Source: a bacterium (GTDB taxonomy: Bacteria > Desulfobacterota > Binatia > DP-6). Taken from it: a DNA stretch of 64,000 nt. Position 1 is the stretch's first letter. The number at the start of each line of letters is the position of its first letter. The DNA is taken from the NCBI GenBank assembly GCA_026129405.1, contig JAHCID010000009.1, forward strand, positions 1 through 64,000, read 5' to 3'. The translations under genes and the position numbers were made by a program. The notes beneath the pieces are model-generated. The model was not told the origin of the DNA. It made no database searches and saw only the letters and a list, made by a program, of their open reading frames with translations. This document shows, one piece after another, positions 1-8,325 of this stretch.

Positions 1-921
1 GCGCGACTTCGCCGCGTCGTACCCCTGGACCTCCTGCGCGACGTTCACGAGACCGCCCGCGTTGATCGCGTAGTCGGGCGCGTAGAGGATGCCCCGCGCG
101 TGGAGGTCGTCGCCGTGACGCGGCTGCGCGAGCTGGTTGTTCGCGGCGCCCGCGACGATCCGCGCCTTGATCTTCGGGATGGTCGTGTCGTTGAGCGCCG
201 AGCCCAGCGCGCACGGGGCGACGACGTCGCACTCGGTCTCGAAGATCTGGTCGAGCGGGACGATGACCGCGCCGAACTCGCGCTGCGCGCGCTCGGCCTT
301 CAGCGGATCGACGTCGGCGACGGAGATCTTCGCCCCCTGGGCGTGGAGCTCCTTGCAGAGGTGGTAGCCGACGTGGCCGACCCCCTGGACGGCGACGTGG
401 ACGCCGTCGAGCGAGTCGCGCTTCATGGTGAACTTCACGCAGGCCTCGATGCCGCGACGGACGCCGAGCGCGGTGAACGGCGACGGATCGCCGGATCCGC
501 CGTGCGCGGGGCCGACGCCGGTGACGTGCTTCGTCACGGTGCGGATGACCTCCATGTCCTCGAGGCCGGTGCCGCTGTCCTCGGCGGTGATGTAGTGCCC
601 GCCGAGATCGTCGACGAACTTGCCGAAGGCGCGGAACATCGCGACGCGGTCGAAGTGCTGCTTCGGCCGGATGAGGACGCTCTTGCCGCCGCCGTGCGCG
701 AGCCCGGCGAGCGCCGCCTTGTACGTCATGCCGCGCGCGAGCCGCAGCGCGTCGACGACGGCGTCCTCGTCCGTGTCGTACGGCAGGAAGCGACAGCCGC
801 CGAGCGCGGGGCCGAGGCGCGAGTCGTGGATCGCCACGATCGCCTTCAAGCCGGACGCCTTGTCATGCTTGAAGTGAACCTCGCCGTAGTCGTATGCCCT
901 CAGGTGCCCGAAGAGATCCAT
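1..921 (-). CDS. Leucine/Glu/Phe/Val dehydrogenase, C-terminus beyond window
   Basis: This gene encodes an amino-acid dehydrogenase that oxidatively deaminates branched-chain amino acids with NAD+. About 307 codons are present and the reading frame runs off the left edge, so the C-terminus is missing; the family is usually 350-370 aa. Visible marks are the glycine-rich substrate segment LGGCRF near residue 40, the catalytic-lysine region AGLAHGGGKSV near residue 72, and the Rossmann motif VQGVGHVGYHL near residue 180. Further on are APCALG and IVAGAANNQL, both typical of leucine dehydrogenases. The ATG at 921 has GAGGA about 5 nt upstream. Leucine dehydrogenase is more likely than glutamate dehydrogenase because of length and motif spacing. 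It is divergent from the subtilase gene. Confidence 0.9.
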   Translation of the reverse strand, partial: MDLFGHLRAYDYGEVHFKHDKASGLKAIVAIHDSRLGPALGGCRFLPYDTDEDAVVDALRLARGMTYKAALAGLAHGGGKSVLIRPKQHFDRVAMFRAFGKFVDDLGGHYITAEDSGTGLEDMEVIRTVTKHVTGVGPAHGGSGDPSPFTALGVRRGIEACVKFTMKRDSLDGVHVAVQGVGHVGYHLCKELHAQGAKISVADVDPLKAERAQREFGAVIVPLDQIFETECDVVAPCALGSALNDTTIPKIKARIVAGAANNQLAQPRHGDDLHARGILYAPDYAINAGGLVNVAQEVQGYDAAKSR

Positions 922-1134
922 CGCGATCCTCGTTAGCACAGACGAGCCGCCGCCAGGCAAGGAGCAGCGACGACGCGTCACGTCATCGGCGGGGCGTCGC
1001 GCGGTCGAGCTGAGCCGGACGCGGGAGGTACGCGGCGGACGAACGCGCGAGCCCGATCCGCGCACGCGCGCGCGGGCGCCGTCGCAGGACGAACCGTCGC
1101 GCCTCGCGGCACGACCGCTGCAAACCCCGTCGTC

Positions 1135-2376
1135 ATGAACGGCCTCGAGACCCACGCTTCGCAGACACGAAAACTCGTCGCCCTCGCGTGCGCGAGCCTC
1201 GTCGCGCTCGTCGCATGCGATGGCACCGGCTCTCCCGCGAGGCCGCGCGCCGAGGTCGCCGAGAGCGACGACGACGACGCCTCGCCGCCGATCGACGATC
1301 CGGCGGCGGCGGAGACGACCGCCGAGCCGGCGGAGACGCCGACGCAACTGGGCCGCGCGTGCGCCGACGGCGTCCGGATGCCGCTGGGGAACGCCTACAC
1401 GACGCTCGTGTGCCTCCCGCACCTCGACGCGATCCACTACTGGGAGGCCGCGGCGGAGTGGTCGGCGTACGACCGCGCGCCGGTCACGGTCGCGATCCTG
1501 GACCTCTCCTTCATCACGGACCATCCCGACATCGCGCCGTCCGTCGACATCACGTGGAACTTCCTCGAGGCCGGCTGCACGACCTTCGATCTCGGCAAGA
1601 GCGCGTGCCGCGACGTCGCGCCCGACGTCCCCGAACGGGTGCCGCTCCCCGCGCTCGGAGAGGAGCCGATCAAGCTCGTGCACGGCACGATGCTCGCGGG
1701 GTTGATCGCGGGCCGCGGCGCGCCCGGCCGAGGCATCGTCGGCGTGAACCCCTCCGCCAAGCTCGATCTCTTCGTCCGCGATCTCGAGACGGACAACCTC
1801 GCGTCGCTGCGCTTCGCCGTGGAGCGACGCGTCGACGTCATCTCGATGAGCTGGCCGCTCGGCAGCCAGGGCGGCGAGAAGGACGTCCCCGAGTTCAGGG
1901 AGCTGCTCGAGACCGCGACGAGGCAGGGCACGGTCGTCGTGATGGCCGCGGGCAACTCGAGGATCGACGTCGACCAGCGCGCCGTCTATCCCACGCGCTA
2001 CTCGACGATCCCGGGCGTGATCGCCGTCGGCTCGATCGACGAGGACGGGGACTTCTACGCGCAGTTCTCGAACTACGGCCCGACGTACGTCGAGCTCGCC
2101 GCGCCGGGGATGGCCGCGTCGTCGGGCGGGGACTTCGCGGAGGGCCGCTACAGCGTGCAGATCGGGACGTCGTACTCCGGCCCGATGGTCGCCGGAGCCG
2201 TCTCCCGCGTCGTCCAGTACCTCAAGACGAAGCGGGCCGCCTATAGCGCGGCGGACGTCGAGCGCCTCGTCCTCGAAGGCTCCGCGACGAGCCCGAAGCT
2301 GACGCGCTACTTCAAGGACGGCCGGCGCCTCGACATGAGCACGCTGCTCGCGCACGTGAAGGCGACGCTCCCCTGA
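1135..2376 (+). CDS. S8 (subtilisin-like) serine peptidase, lipoprotein
   Basis: This is a secreted, probably lipid-anchored serine protease of 413 aa. The N-terminus has a short positive region, a hydrophobic stretch and a lipobox-like LVALVAC (Cys28). It is followed by an Asp/Pro/Glu-rich low-complexity linker to about residue 70, then the catalytic domain. The triad is readable: Asp123 in AILDLS, His183 in LVHGTM and Ser346 in GTSYSGP. The oxyanion-region motif VVMAAGN is also present. There is no clear propeptide beyond the linker and no clear Shine-Dalgarno. Substrate is unknown. It converges on the DUF4340 gene, with a hairpin between them. Confidence 0.88.
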   Translation: MNGLETHASQTRKLVALACASLVALVACDGTGSPARPRAEVAESDDDDASPPIDDPAAAETTAEPAETPTQLGRACADGVRMPLGNAYTTLVCLPHLDAIHYWEAAAEWSAYDRAPVTVAILDLSFITDHPDIAPSVDITWNFLEAGCTTFDLGKSACRDVAPDVPERVPLPALGEEPIKLVHGTMLAGLIAGRGAPGRGIVGVNPSAKLDLFVRDLETDNLASLRFAVERRVDVISMSWPLGSQGGEKDVPEFRELLETATRQGTVVVMAAGNSRIDVDQRAVYPTRYSTIPGVIAVGSIDEDGDFYAQFSNYGPTYVELAAPGMAASSGGDFAEGRYSVQIGTSYSGPMVAGAVSRVVQYLKTKRAAYSAADVERLVLEGSATSPKLTRYFKDGRRLDMSTLLAHVKATLP

Positions 2377-2426
2377 GCGGCGCGGCGCGCCCACGACCTC
2401 GCGGCGCGCGGCACGTCGAAACGAAA

Positions 2427-2455
2427 CAGGCGCGGGGCCCTCGCCTCCGCGCCTG
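2427..2455 (-). terminator. Hairpin terminator between convergent genes
   Basis: CAGGCGCGG (2427-2435) pairs perfectly with CCGCGCCTG (2447-2455) around an 11-nt loop. On the minus strand the hairpin is followed by CTGTTTCGTTTCG-like T-rich sequence, as for an intrinsic terminator of the DUF4340-ABC operon. It lies between the stops of the convergent subtilase and DUF4340 genes. Confidence 0.6.
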
Positions 2456-2478
2456 GCTCGTGCGAGCGCCGTCGACGC

Positions 2479-3525
2479 TCAGTGACCGTGGCCGTCGTCG
2501 TCGCCGTGGGGCATGCCGTGCGGCATCCCGGGGATGCTCGGCACGTCGAGCTTCTTCGGCGCGTCGCCCGCGCCGGCGTCGGCCGCCTTCTGGAACTTGG
2601 CGACCTCGGCCGTCGCCCAGTCCGCCGAGTACGACGGGATGCTGTAGATCGTGTCCGAGCCCTCCTTCATCGCCCAGCGGTTCGTGCCGGTCGAGACGCC
2701 GCCGACCTTCACCACGAACTTGCCGGCGTTGTCCTTGAGCTGGACGGTGACGGTCGACTCGGGCTTGTCGAGGCCCGTGTCCGCGGGCGTCTTGCCGTCG
2801 CCGAAGTCGTCGGCCGTGAGCGCCTTGAACGCGCGGACCGCGTCCTTGACCTTCTCCTCGTCGAAGCGATCGATCGGCCGGCCCTTCCAGGTGCCCGACC
2901 ACTTGTCGCCTTCCTTGGTGAAGGAGAGCTGGCCGTCCTTCTTCTCGATGACGAGGCCGTTGGCGTTCTGGTCGTCGTACTTGAAGATCTCGGTCTCGCG
3001 GAAGCCCTTCGGCTCGCGCGTGTACAGGTAGCTCGAGTAGCCGGTGACGGCGTAGATGCCCGGCTTGCCGTCGACCATCGCCATCTGACCGCGCTGACCC
3101 GAGCTGCCGAACGTGAGGTCGACCTTCTTCTCGCCGCCCTTGAACGCGACGACGTGGACGCCCTTCTCGGCGACGAAGTCGTAGTCCTTCTTGGAGTCCT
3201 CGGAGGCCGTGGAGACGATGACCTCCTTGGCCTTGAGGTCCTTCAGGTTCTTCACGAGCTGGTCGACGTTGCCCTGGTTGGCCGGCGCCTCCACGGGCTT
3301 GGTCATCGCCCACTTCTCGCCCTTCTTCTCGAGGACGATCTCGCCCTTGTCGCCGTTCGTGACGCTGATCTTGTCGAGCTCGTCCGGCGCCTTGAGCTCG
3401 GGGAGCTCCGCGCTCGTGGTCGACGAGGTCCCGATCTTCGAGTCCTTGTCCTTGGCGTAGTAGATGGCGCCGCCGAGCGCGGCGAGGACGATCACACCTG
3501 CGTACAGCTTCGTGCTCTGGCTCAT
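2479..3525 (-). CDS. DUF4340 domain protein of an ABC transport system
   Basis: This 348-aa protein has one N-terminal membrane anchor (LYAGVIVLAALGGAIYYA) followed by an exported lysine- and aspartate-rich region. Its repeated beta-type segments (such as WAMTKPVEAP and YLYTREPKGF) are typical of DUF4340. DUF4340 proteins are commonly the last gene of GldG-type ABC operons and are thought to be periplasmic partners, with no biochemical role established. The C-terminus ends in a His/Asp-rich tail (HGMPHGDDDGHGH) that could bind metal. The ATG at 3525 lies 32 nt after the GldG-like stop. It is the last gene of the operon and is followed by a hairpin terminator. Confidence 0.85.
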   Translation of the reverse strand: MSQSTKLYAGVIVLAALGGAIYYAKDKDSKIGTSSTTSAELPELKAPDELDKISVTNGDKGEIVLEKKGEKWAMTKPVEAPANQGNVDQLVKNLKDLKAKEVIVSTASEDSKKDYDFVAEKGVHVVAFKGGEKKVDLTFGSSGQRGQMAMVDGKPGIYAVTGYSSYLYTREPKGFRETEIFKYDDQNANGLVIEKKDGQLSFTKEGDKWSGTWKGRPIDRFDEEKVKDAVRAFKALTADDFGDGKTPADTGLDKPESTVTVQLKDNAGKFVVKVGGVSTGTNRWAMKEGSDTIYSIPSYSADWATAEVAKFQKAADAGAGDAPKKLDVPSIPGMPHGMPHGDDDGHGH

Positions 3526-3557
3526 GATGGCTTGGCTATCTCGGGTCGAAGAGGAGG

Positions 3558-5411
3558 TCAGGCGGCGAGGAGATCGACGTTCTGGCGGCGCGCCTCGCGG
3601 ATGCGCCAGAGGACCAGGCCGAGCCCGGCGAACACCAGCGGGATGCCGAGGGTCATCGTCCCCTCGATCCAGTACTGCCGCGTCTTGCGCTCCTTCTTGA
3701 TGCGGTCCTCTTCCTTCTTGAGCTGCTCCTCCGTCATCTCCTCGCCCGCCTTGGGCTTGACGACGTCGCCGTAGGCGAGGTTCGGCTCCATGAGGATCTT
3801 CGCGCTCGCGGCGAGGAGGTCGACGTCGCCCGTCATCCAGTCGAGGAGGTTCTTCGTCTGGAGGATGAACGTCGTGCCGATGAGCTGGACGTACGGCCCG
3901 GCGATCGCGTTGAGGAACTCGTCGCCGCCGCCTCCGGGCATCATCATGCCCATCTGGCCGAGGTCGGGGCCCTGCCCGGAGCGGACGAACGGGTTGGCGA
4001 AGAACTGCGCCGACGAGATGACGAGCACGCGCGCGTTGTTCGAGGCCTCGGCCGGCGTCTCGACGCCCATCTTGTCGCCCTCGGGGAACGCGGTCTTGAG
4101 CTTGCCCTCCGCGGTCGCGGCGATCGCGTGCTGCTGGAAGTTGCCCTTCGGGCGCCACTGGCGCGCCGGCTTGAGGTCGACGGTGTCGCCGGTCTCGGTG
4201 AGCGCCGCCGGCGTCGAGCGCGCGATGACGCGCAGCTTGTCGCCGAGCTGGGGCTGCTTGTCCTTCTTCAACGTCAGCGACGAGGCGAACGGGAACGACG
4301 CCTGCGGGATGCGGAAGAACGCGGCGAAGCTCGTGTCGAGCAGGACCTCGTCGCCGGTGAAGCGGCTGTCCTCGCGGACGTCGAGCACCTGCGGGAAGAT
4401 CATCGTGCGCGGACCGGTGAGCGTGTCGACGCGGACGCGGAACGGACGGCCGAACTCGAGGACGACGTCCTTGTTCATGACGATGCCGTAGCCGTCGAGG
4501 AGCTTCTCGAGCCCGTGCGTGTCGAGCGTCGCGTTCATCGTCGGGTCGCCGGCCTTCACGTTGACCGCGCTGGCGAGCACGGCGAGGCTCTTGCCGCGCA
4601 TGACGAACTGGTCGATGCGGCGGAGCTCCTTCTCGGAGAGGTCCTTGCCCGGCTGCGTGATGAGCAGGCCGTCGAGCTCCTCGTCGACCTCGGCGTCGCC
4701 GTTCTTCAGGTCGACCTCCTTGATCTCGTAGAACGGGAAGTACTGACCGATGATGCCCTGGATGGTCGGGCCGCCCTGACGGCCGCCGCCCGGGACGAGG
4801 TTCGCGTCGGAGAGCTTGAGCTCGTCGTGACCGGTGAGGACGCCGAGCTTGTGCTTCGTCTTGTCGCCCGCGTCCTTCAGCTCGCGGATCTTGTTGGTGA
4901 TCCAGAACTCGAGGCCGGTGTTGTTGTCCGGAGAGAGGACCGGGATCTTCTCGCGCTGCGTCTTGTAGGTGAAGACGAGGCCCATGTAGCCCTGCGCGAC
5001 CTCGGCCTTGTCCTCGGTGTCCGAGCCCTCGATCCGCTGGAGCTTCTGGAGCCCGGCCTCCTCGGCCTTCTTGCGCTCCTCCTCCGTCTTCGGCTCGATG
5101 ATCGTGTAGTCGAACTTGCCGCCGCCCTTCTCCTTGTACTGCTGGAGGAGATCGCGCAGATCGCGGACGAAGGCGTCGAGCTTCGGGAGGCCGCGCGTGA
5201 CGTACGCCTCGACCTCGATCTTCTCACCGTCCTTGATCGAGCGGATGAGGCGCCCGCTGCCCTCCGACAGCGTGTACTTCTCCGCCTTCGTCATGTCCTT
5301 GCGCCAGTACATGAAGTAGCTGAGCGTGTTCACGGCGACGACGATCGCAGCGAGGATGAAAAGCATGGCGCCGCTCTCGGTCGCCGCCTTCTTCTTGCGT
5401 TCCATGGCCAT
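3558..5411 (-). CDS. GldG-family ABC transporter auxiliary protein
   Basis: This 617-aa membrane protein matches the GldG / ABC-type uncharacterised transport family. An N-terminal transmembrane helix (AMLFILAAIVVAVNTLSYFMYW) is followed by a large periplasmic domain with alternating beta strands. A coiled, charged segment and a C-terminal transmembrane helix (TLGIPLVFAGLGLVLW) close the protein. In Bacteroidota, GldA/GldF/GldG form an ABC system needed for gliding or type IX secretion. In GC-rich deltaproteobacterial lineages the same arrangement is common but its cargo is unknown. It lies between the permease (78 nt upstream) and the DUF4340 gene. Confidence 0.85.
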   Translation of the reverse strand: MAMERKKKAATESGAMLFILAAIVVAVNTLSYFMYWRKDMTKAEKYTLSEGSGRLIRSIKDGEKIEVEAYVTRGLPKLDAFVRDLRDLLQQYKEKGGGKFDYTIIEPKTEEERKKAEEAGLQKLQRIEGSDTEDKAEVAQGYMGLVFTYKTQREKIPVLSPDNNTGLEFWITNKIRELKDAGDKTKHKLGVLTGHDELKLSDANLVPGGGRQGGPTIQGIIGQYFPFYEIKEVDLKNGDAEVDEELDGLLITQPGKDLSEKELRRIDQFVMRGKSLAVLASAVNVKAGDPTMNATLDTHGLEKLLDGYGIVMNKDVVLEFGRPFRVRVDTLTGPRTMIFPQVLDVREDSRFTGDEVLLDTSFAAFFRIPQASFPFASSLTLKKDKQPQLGDKLRVIARSTPAALTETGDTVDLKPARQWRPKGNFQQHAIAATAEGKLKTAFPEGDKMGVETPAEASNNARVLVISSAQFFANPFVRSGQGPDLGQMGMMMPGGGGDEFLNAIAGPYVQLIGTTFILQTKNLLDWMTGDVDLLAASAKILMEPNLAYGDVVKPKAGEEMTEEQLKKEEDRIKKERKTRQYWIEGTMTLGIPLVFAGLGLVLWRIREARRQNVDLLAA

Positions 5412-5489
5412 GGTTCGGTTTGCCTTGTGAAGCCGAGATGAGTCTGTTGAGTCGCGAGCGTGTCCCGAGTCGGCGCCGGCGGGCGCCCG

Positions 5490-6488
5490 TCAGGTCCACT
5501 TCCTGCGCTCGAGCGCGTGGAACGCGACCACGAGGCAGAGGACGGCGATCGACACGAAGTAGACGATCGCGCGGCTGTCGAGCAGGCCTCGCGCGAACGG
5601 CTCGAAGCGCGACTGGAGGCTGATGAAGGAGATCGCGTCGCCGGGCCAGCCCTGGAGCGACTCGACGGCGCTCAGCGTGCCGAGCGCGTAGATGCCCGTC
5701 AGCGTGAGCATCGTCGCGAAGAACGAGAGGATCTGGCTCTCCGTGAAGCTCGAGTACATGAGGCCCACCGCCGTCCCCGTCGCCGACAGGAAGAAGAGGC
5801 CGCTCATGCCGACCCAGAACGCGCCCCAATCGAGCTCGCCGAGGTGCCACGGCCACTTGAACATGGCGATCGGGTAGAGCACCACGAGGGCGAGCTGCAC
5901 CGTCACGATCGCGAGCGCGGCGAAGTACTTGCCGAGGATGACCTCGCTGTCCTTCACCGGCATCGTGATGAGGAGCTCGATCGTCCCGACGCGCTTCTCG
6001 TCCGAGAGCGTCCGCATCGTGAAGAGCGGGATGACGAGGAAGCAGAGCGCGAACGGCAAGAAGTCGAACATGCGCTGCATCGTCACGCGGTCGACCTGCC
6101 AGAACCCGCCCTTGTACATGTAGAAGAACAGGCCGAGCCCCACCATGCTCGCGGAGATCACGATGTACGTGATGACCGAGTTGAAATAGGCGGCGAGCTC
6201 GCGGCGCGTGATGGTCCACGTCATCGCGAGGGAGCTCGGGCGATCGAGGGCGGCCTTCTCCTTGGGCGACGCGTCGATCATCGACATCGGCTTGGTCGCC
6301 ACGTCGTCGCTGCCCCCGCCGTCGGAGTCGCCGTCGTCGGAGTCGTCGTCGCCCGAGTCGCCGTCGTCCGAGCCTTCGCCCTCGTCGCGCGCCTCGTCGT
6401 CTTCCTCGTCCTCGTCGCGCTCCTCGGCCTCCTCGGCGGCGCGGGACTTGTCCTTCGTGGCCTTCTCGATGGTGCTCTCGCTGCTCAT
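5490..6488 (-). CDS. ABC transporter permease (GldF/ABC-2 type) with acidic N-tail
   Basis: This 332-aa protein is an ABC-2 type permease. Residues 1 to about 75 are extremely acidic (Asp/Glu/Ser repeats) and probably disordered and cytoplasmic. They are followed by about six transmembrane helices, starting near the segment TWTITRRELAAYFNS that opens GldF-type permeases. The motif TMRTLSDEKRVGTIELLITMP is the diagnostic permease signature after helix 2. The start ATG at 6488 overlaps the ATPase stop by 4 nt (ATGA), so translation is probably coupled. It should pair with the adjacent ATPase, whose C-terminus is also acidic. Confidence 0.9.
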   Translation of the reverse strand: MSSESTIEKATKDKSRAAEEAEERDEDEEDDEARDEGEGSDDGDSGDDDSDDGDSDGGGSDDVATKPMSMIDASPKEKAALDRPSSLAMTWTITRRELAAYFNSVITYIVISASMVGLGLFFYMYKGGFWQVDRVTMQRMFDFLPFALCFLVIPLFTMRTLSDEKRVGTIELLITMPVKDSEVILGKYFAALAIVTVQLALVVLYPIAMFKWPWHLGELDWGAFWVGMSGLFFLSATGTAVGLMYSSFTESQILSFFATMLTLTGIYALGTLSAVESLQGWPGDAISFISLQSRFEPFARGLLDSRAIVYFVSIAVLCLVVAFHALERRKWT

Positions 6489-7645
6489 CGCTTGTTCCTC
6501 TTGCCGTCGTCGTCCGCGTCGGAGTCGTCCGAATCCGAGTCCTCGTCGTCGTCCGACTCGTCCTCGTCGTCGTCCTCTTCTTCTTCCTCGTCGTCGTCGT
6601 CTTCGTCGCGGGCGCGGCGATCGTCGTCCCTGACCGGGCCGAGCTGGCGGTTGCGCCGCTCGTCGCCGATCGTCAGCTGGCGGAAGACGTCTTCGAGGGT
6701 CTGCGTGTCGCGGTGGAGCTCGAGGAGCACCCAGCCCTTGTCGGCGATCATGCGGAAGATCTCGGGGCGGAGATCCGACCCGTCCTCCCCGGCGAGCTCG
6801 TAGGCGTGCGCGCGATCGTCCGTGGGGAGCTCGTTGACCTTCTTCACGCCGGGGAGCGAGTTGAGCGCGTGCTCGACCTCGGTCTGGCGCGGGGGCGTGC
6901 CCTTGCCGCGATAGGGCGCGTCGCCGACCGACTCCTGGATCGAGACGACGTAGCGGACGCGGCCGCTCTTGGCGCGGATCTCGTCGAGCGGGCCGTCGGC
7001 GACGACGCGACCGCGGGAGACGATGATCGCGCGGGCGCACGCGGCCTCGACCTCTTTGAGGTTGTGCGTCGAGAGGAGGACCGTGCGGTCCTTTCCGATC
7101 TGCTTCAGGTAGTTGAGGAACTCGGTGCGCTCGTTCGGATCGAGATCGCTCGTCGGCTCGTCGAGGATGAGGATCGGCGGGTCGTGGATGAGCGCCTGGG
7201 CGAGGCCGACGCGCTGGCGATAGCCGTGCGACAGCTGCCGGATCTCCTTCGAGAGCGACTGCGCGAGGCCGCAGATCTCGACGACCGTGCGCGCGCGCTG
7301 CTTGAATTTGCTCGCGTCGATGTTGCGGATCCGCGCCGCGAACTGGAGGTACTCGTAGACCGTCATCTCGAGGTAGAGCGGCGCGCGCTGCGGCAAGTAG
7401 CCGAGGTTCGCTCGAACCGAGAGGGTGTCGTCGAAGACGTCGTGGCCGCGGACCTTCGCCGTCCCGCCGGTGGGCGAGATGAAGCAGGTCAGGATCCGCA
7501 TCGTGGTCGACTTCCCGGCGCCGTTCGGCCCGAGGAAGCCCACGACCTCACCCTTGTTGACCTCGAAGCTGACGTCGTCGAGCGCCTTGAACGAGCCGTA
7601 TCGCTTCGTCAGGCCGCTCGCGTAGATCATCACGTCGGTGGACAT
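6485..7645 (-). CDS. ABC transporter ATP-binding protein with acidic C-tail
   Basis: This 386-aa ATPase has a complete nucleotide-binding domain: Walker A GPNGAGKST near residue 38, Q-loop LPQRAP, signature LSHGYRQRVGLAQAL, Walker B ILILDEPTSDLDP and switch His in LSTHN. After about residue 230 comes a GldA-like accessory region. The last 45 or so residues are almost only Asp, Glu, Ser and Lys. The first gene of the operon, it starts at ATG 7645 and overlaps the permease by 4 nt. It powers the permease/GldG/DUF4340 system. Confidence 0.92.
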   Translation of the reverse strand: MSTDVMIYASGLTKRYGSFKALDDVSFEVNKGEVVGFLGPNGAGKSTTMRILTCFISPTGGTAKVRGHDVFDDTLSVRANLGYLPQRAPLYLEMTVYEYLQFAARIRNIDASKFKQRARTVVEICGLAQSLSKEIRQLSHGYRQRVGLAQALIHDPPILILDEPTSDLDPNERTEFLNYLKQIGKDRTVLLSTHNLKEVEAACARAIIVSRGRVVADGPLDEIRAKSGRVRYVVSIQESVGDAPYRGKGTPPRQTEVEHALNSLPGVKKVNELPTDDRAHAYELAGEDGSDLRPEIFRMIADKGWVLLELHRDTQTLEDVFRQLTIGDERRNRQLGPVRDDDRRARDEDDDDEEEEEDDDEDESDDDEDSDSDDSDADDDGKRNKR

Positions 7646-8325
7646 CCATCCTCCGTCGCCCGTCCCCCGCCGTTCGTGGAGGGGAATCGGACGCGCACAA
7701 TCGAGAGAAAGAGAGCGGAAGAGTCACGTTCCTCGGTCGCTTTTGGCCCCTCGGAACCCCGTATCCTCGGTCGCGAGCTCCCTTGGAATACTGGTGAAAC
7801 AGACCCGCCCGGCACGCGCGGAACGAGCTTCCTACCGGATTTCTTCCCCAGACCCAACAGTCCCGTCATTTCAGCGCCCTCGAGCGGACGGCCGAACGCG
7901 GCGAGAATCCTCGGGAAGACGTCAAAGTCCCTCGGCCGCGCATCCTAATCGCGGGTCCTCTCCTGTCAACGGATCGGCGTCCCCGGCCCGCCGGAAGACG
8001 GACGAGCGGACCGCAGGGCACCCGCTCCGCGCGGCGCCCCGTCGTCCGGCGACGCCCGCGCGACCGCCGTGACCGGGCGGCGCCGCACACGGCCGCGGCC
8101 ACGCGACGGCCGGATCTCACCGGCTCAGCGGCAGCCGCTCACGTCCTTGCCGTCACACTCGAGCGAGGCGACCGAGCGCGACGGCACCGGGGTGCCGGAC
8201 GCGCCGGGGCGCCGGACAGACAGCTCGTCAGGTCCGTCCAGCACGAGCACGCCGGCGCGGCGTCGGCGGGCTCCTCGGCCGCCGACGTCCGGGCGCCCCG
8301 CGGCGCGAGCCGTCGATCGTCGATT
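7646..8325. other. 680-nt gap: promoter region plus possible gene remnant
   Basis: The part next to 7645 is less GC-rich and should hold the promoter of the minus-strand ABC operon, although I could not pick convincing -10/-35 boxes. Nearer 8325 the minus strand contains Cys-rich coding-like pieces: ACSCWTDLTSCLSG in one frame and SLECDGKDVSGCR, ending in TGA at 8125, in another. This looks like a short Cys-rich exported protein broken by a frameshift, but no start or continuous frame is visible. Other open frames here are Arg-rich and unconvincing. Confidence 0.35.

Noticed and set aside
978-1226. Minus-strand Arg/Ala-rich frame between leucine dehydrogenase and the subtilase
   Set aside because: It overlaps the start of the subtilase, has no family motif and typical antisense composition.
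6285-6650. Tandem repeats in the acidic coding stretch
   Set aside because: It is low-complexity coding DNA for Asp/Glu/Ser tails, not a regular array.
7866-8120. Minus-strand Arg-rich frame in the ABC operon upstream gap
   Set aside because: More than a third Arg/Ser, no motif and no ribosome site.
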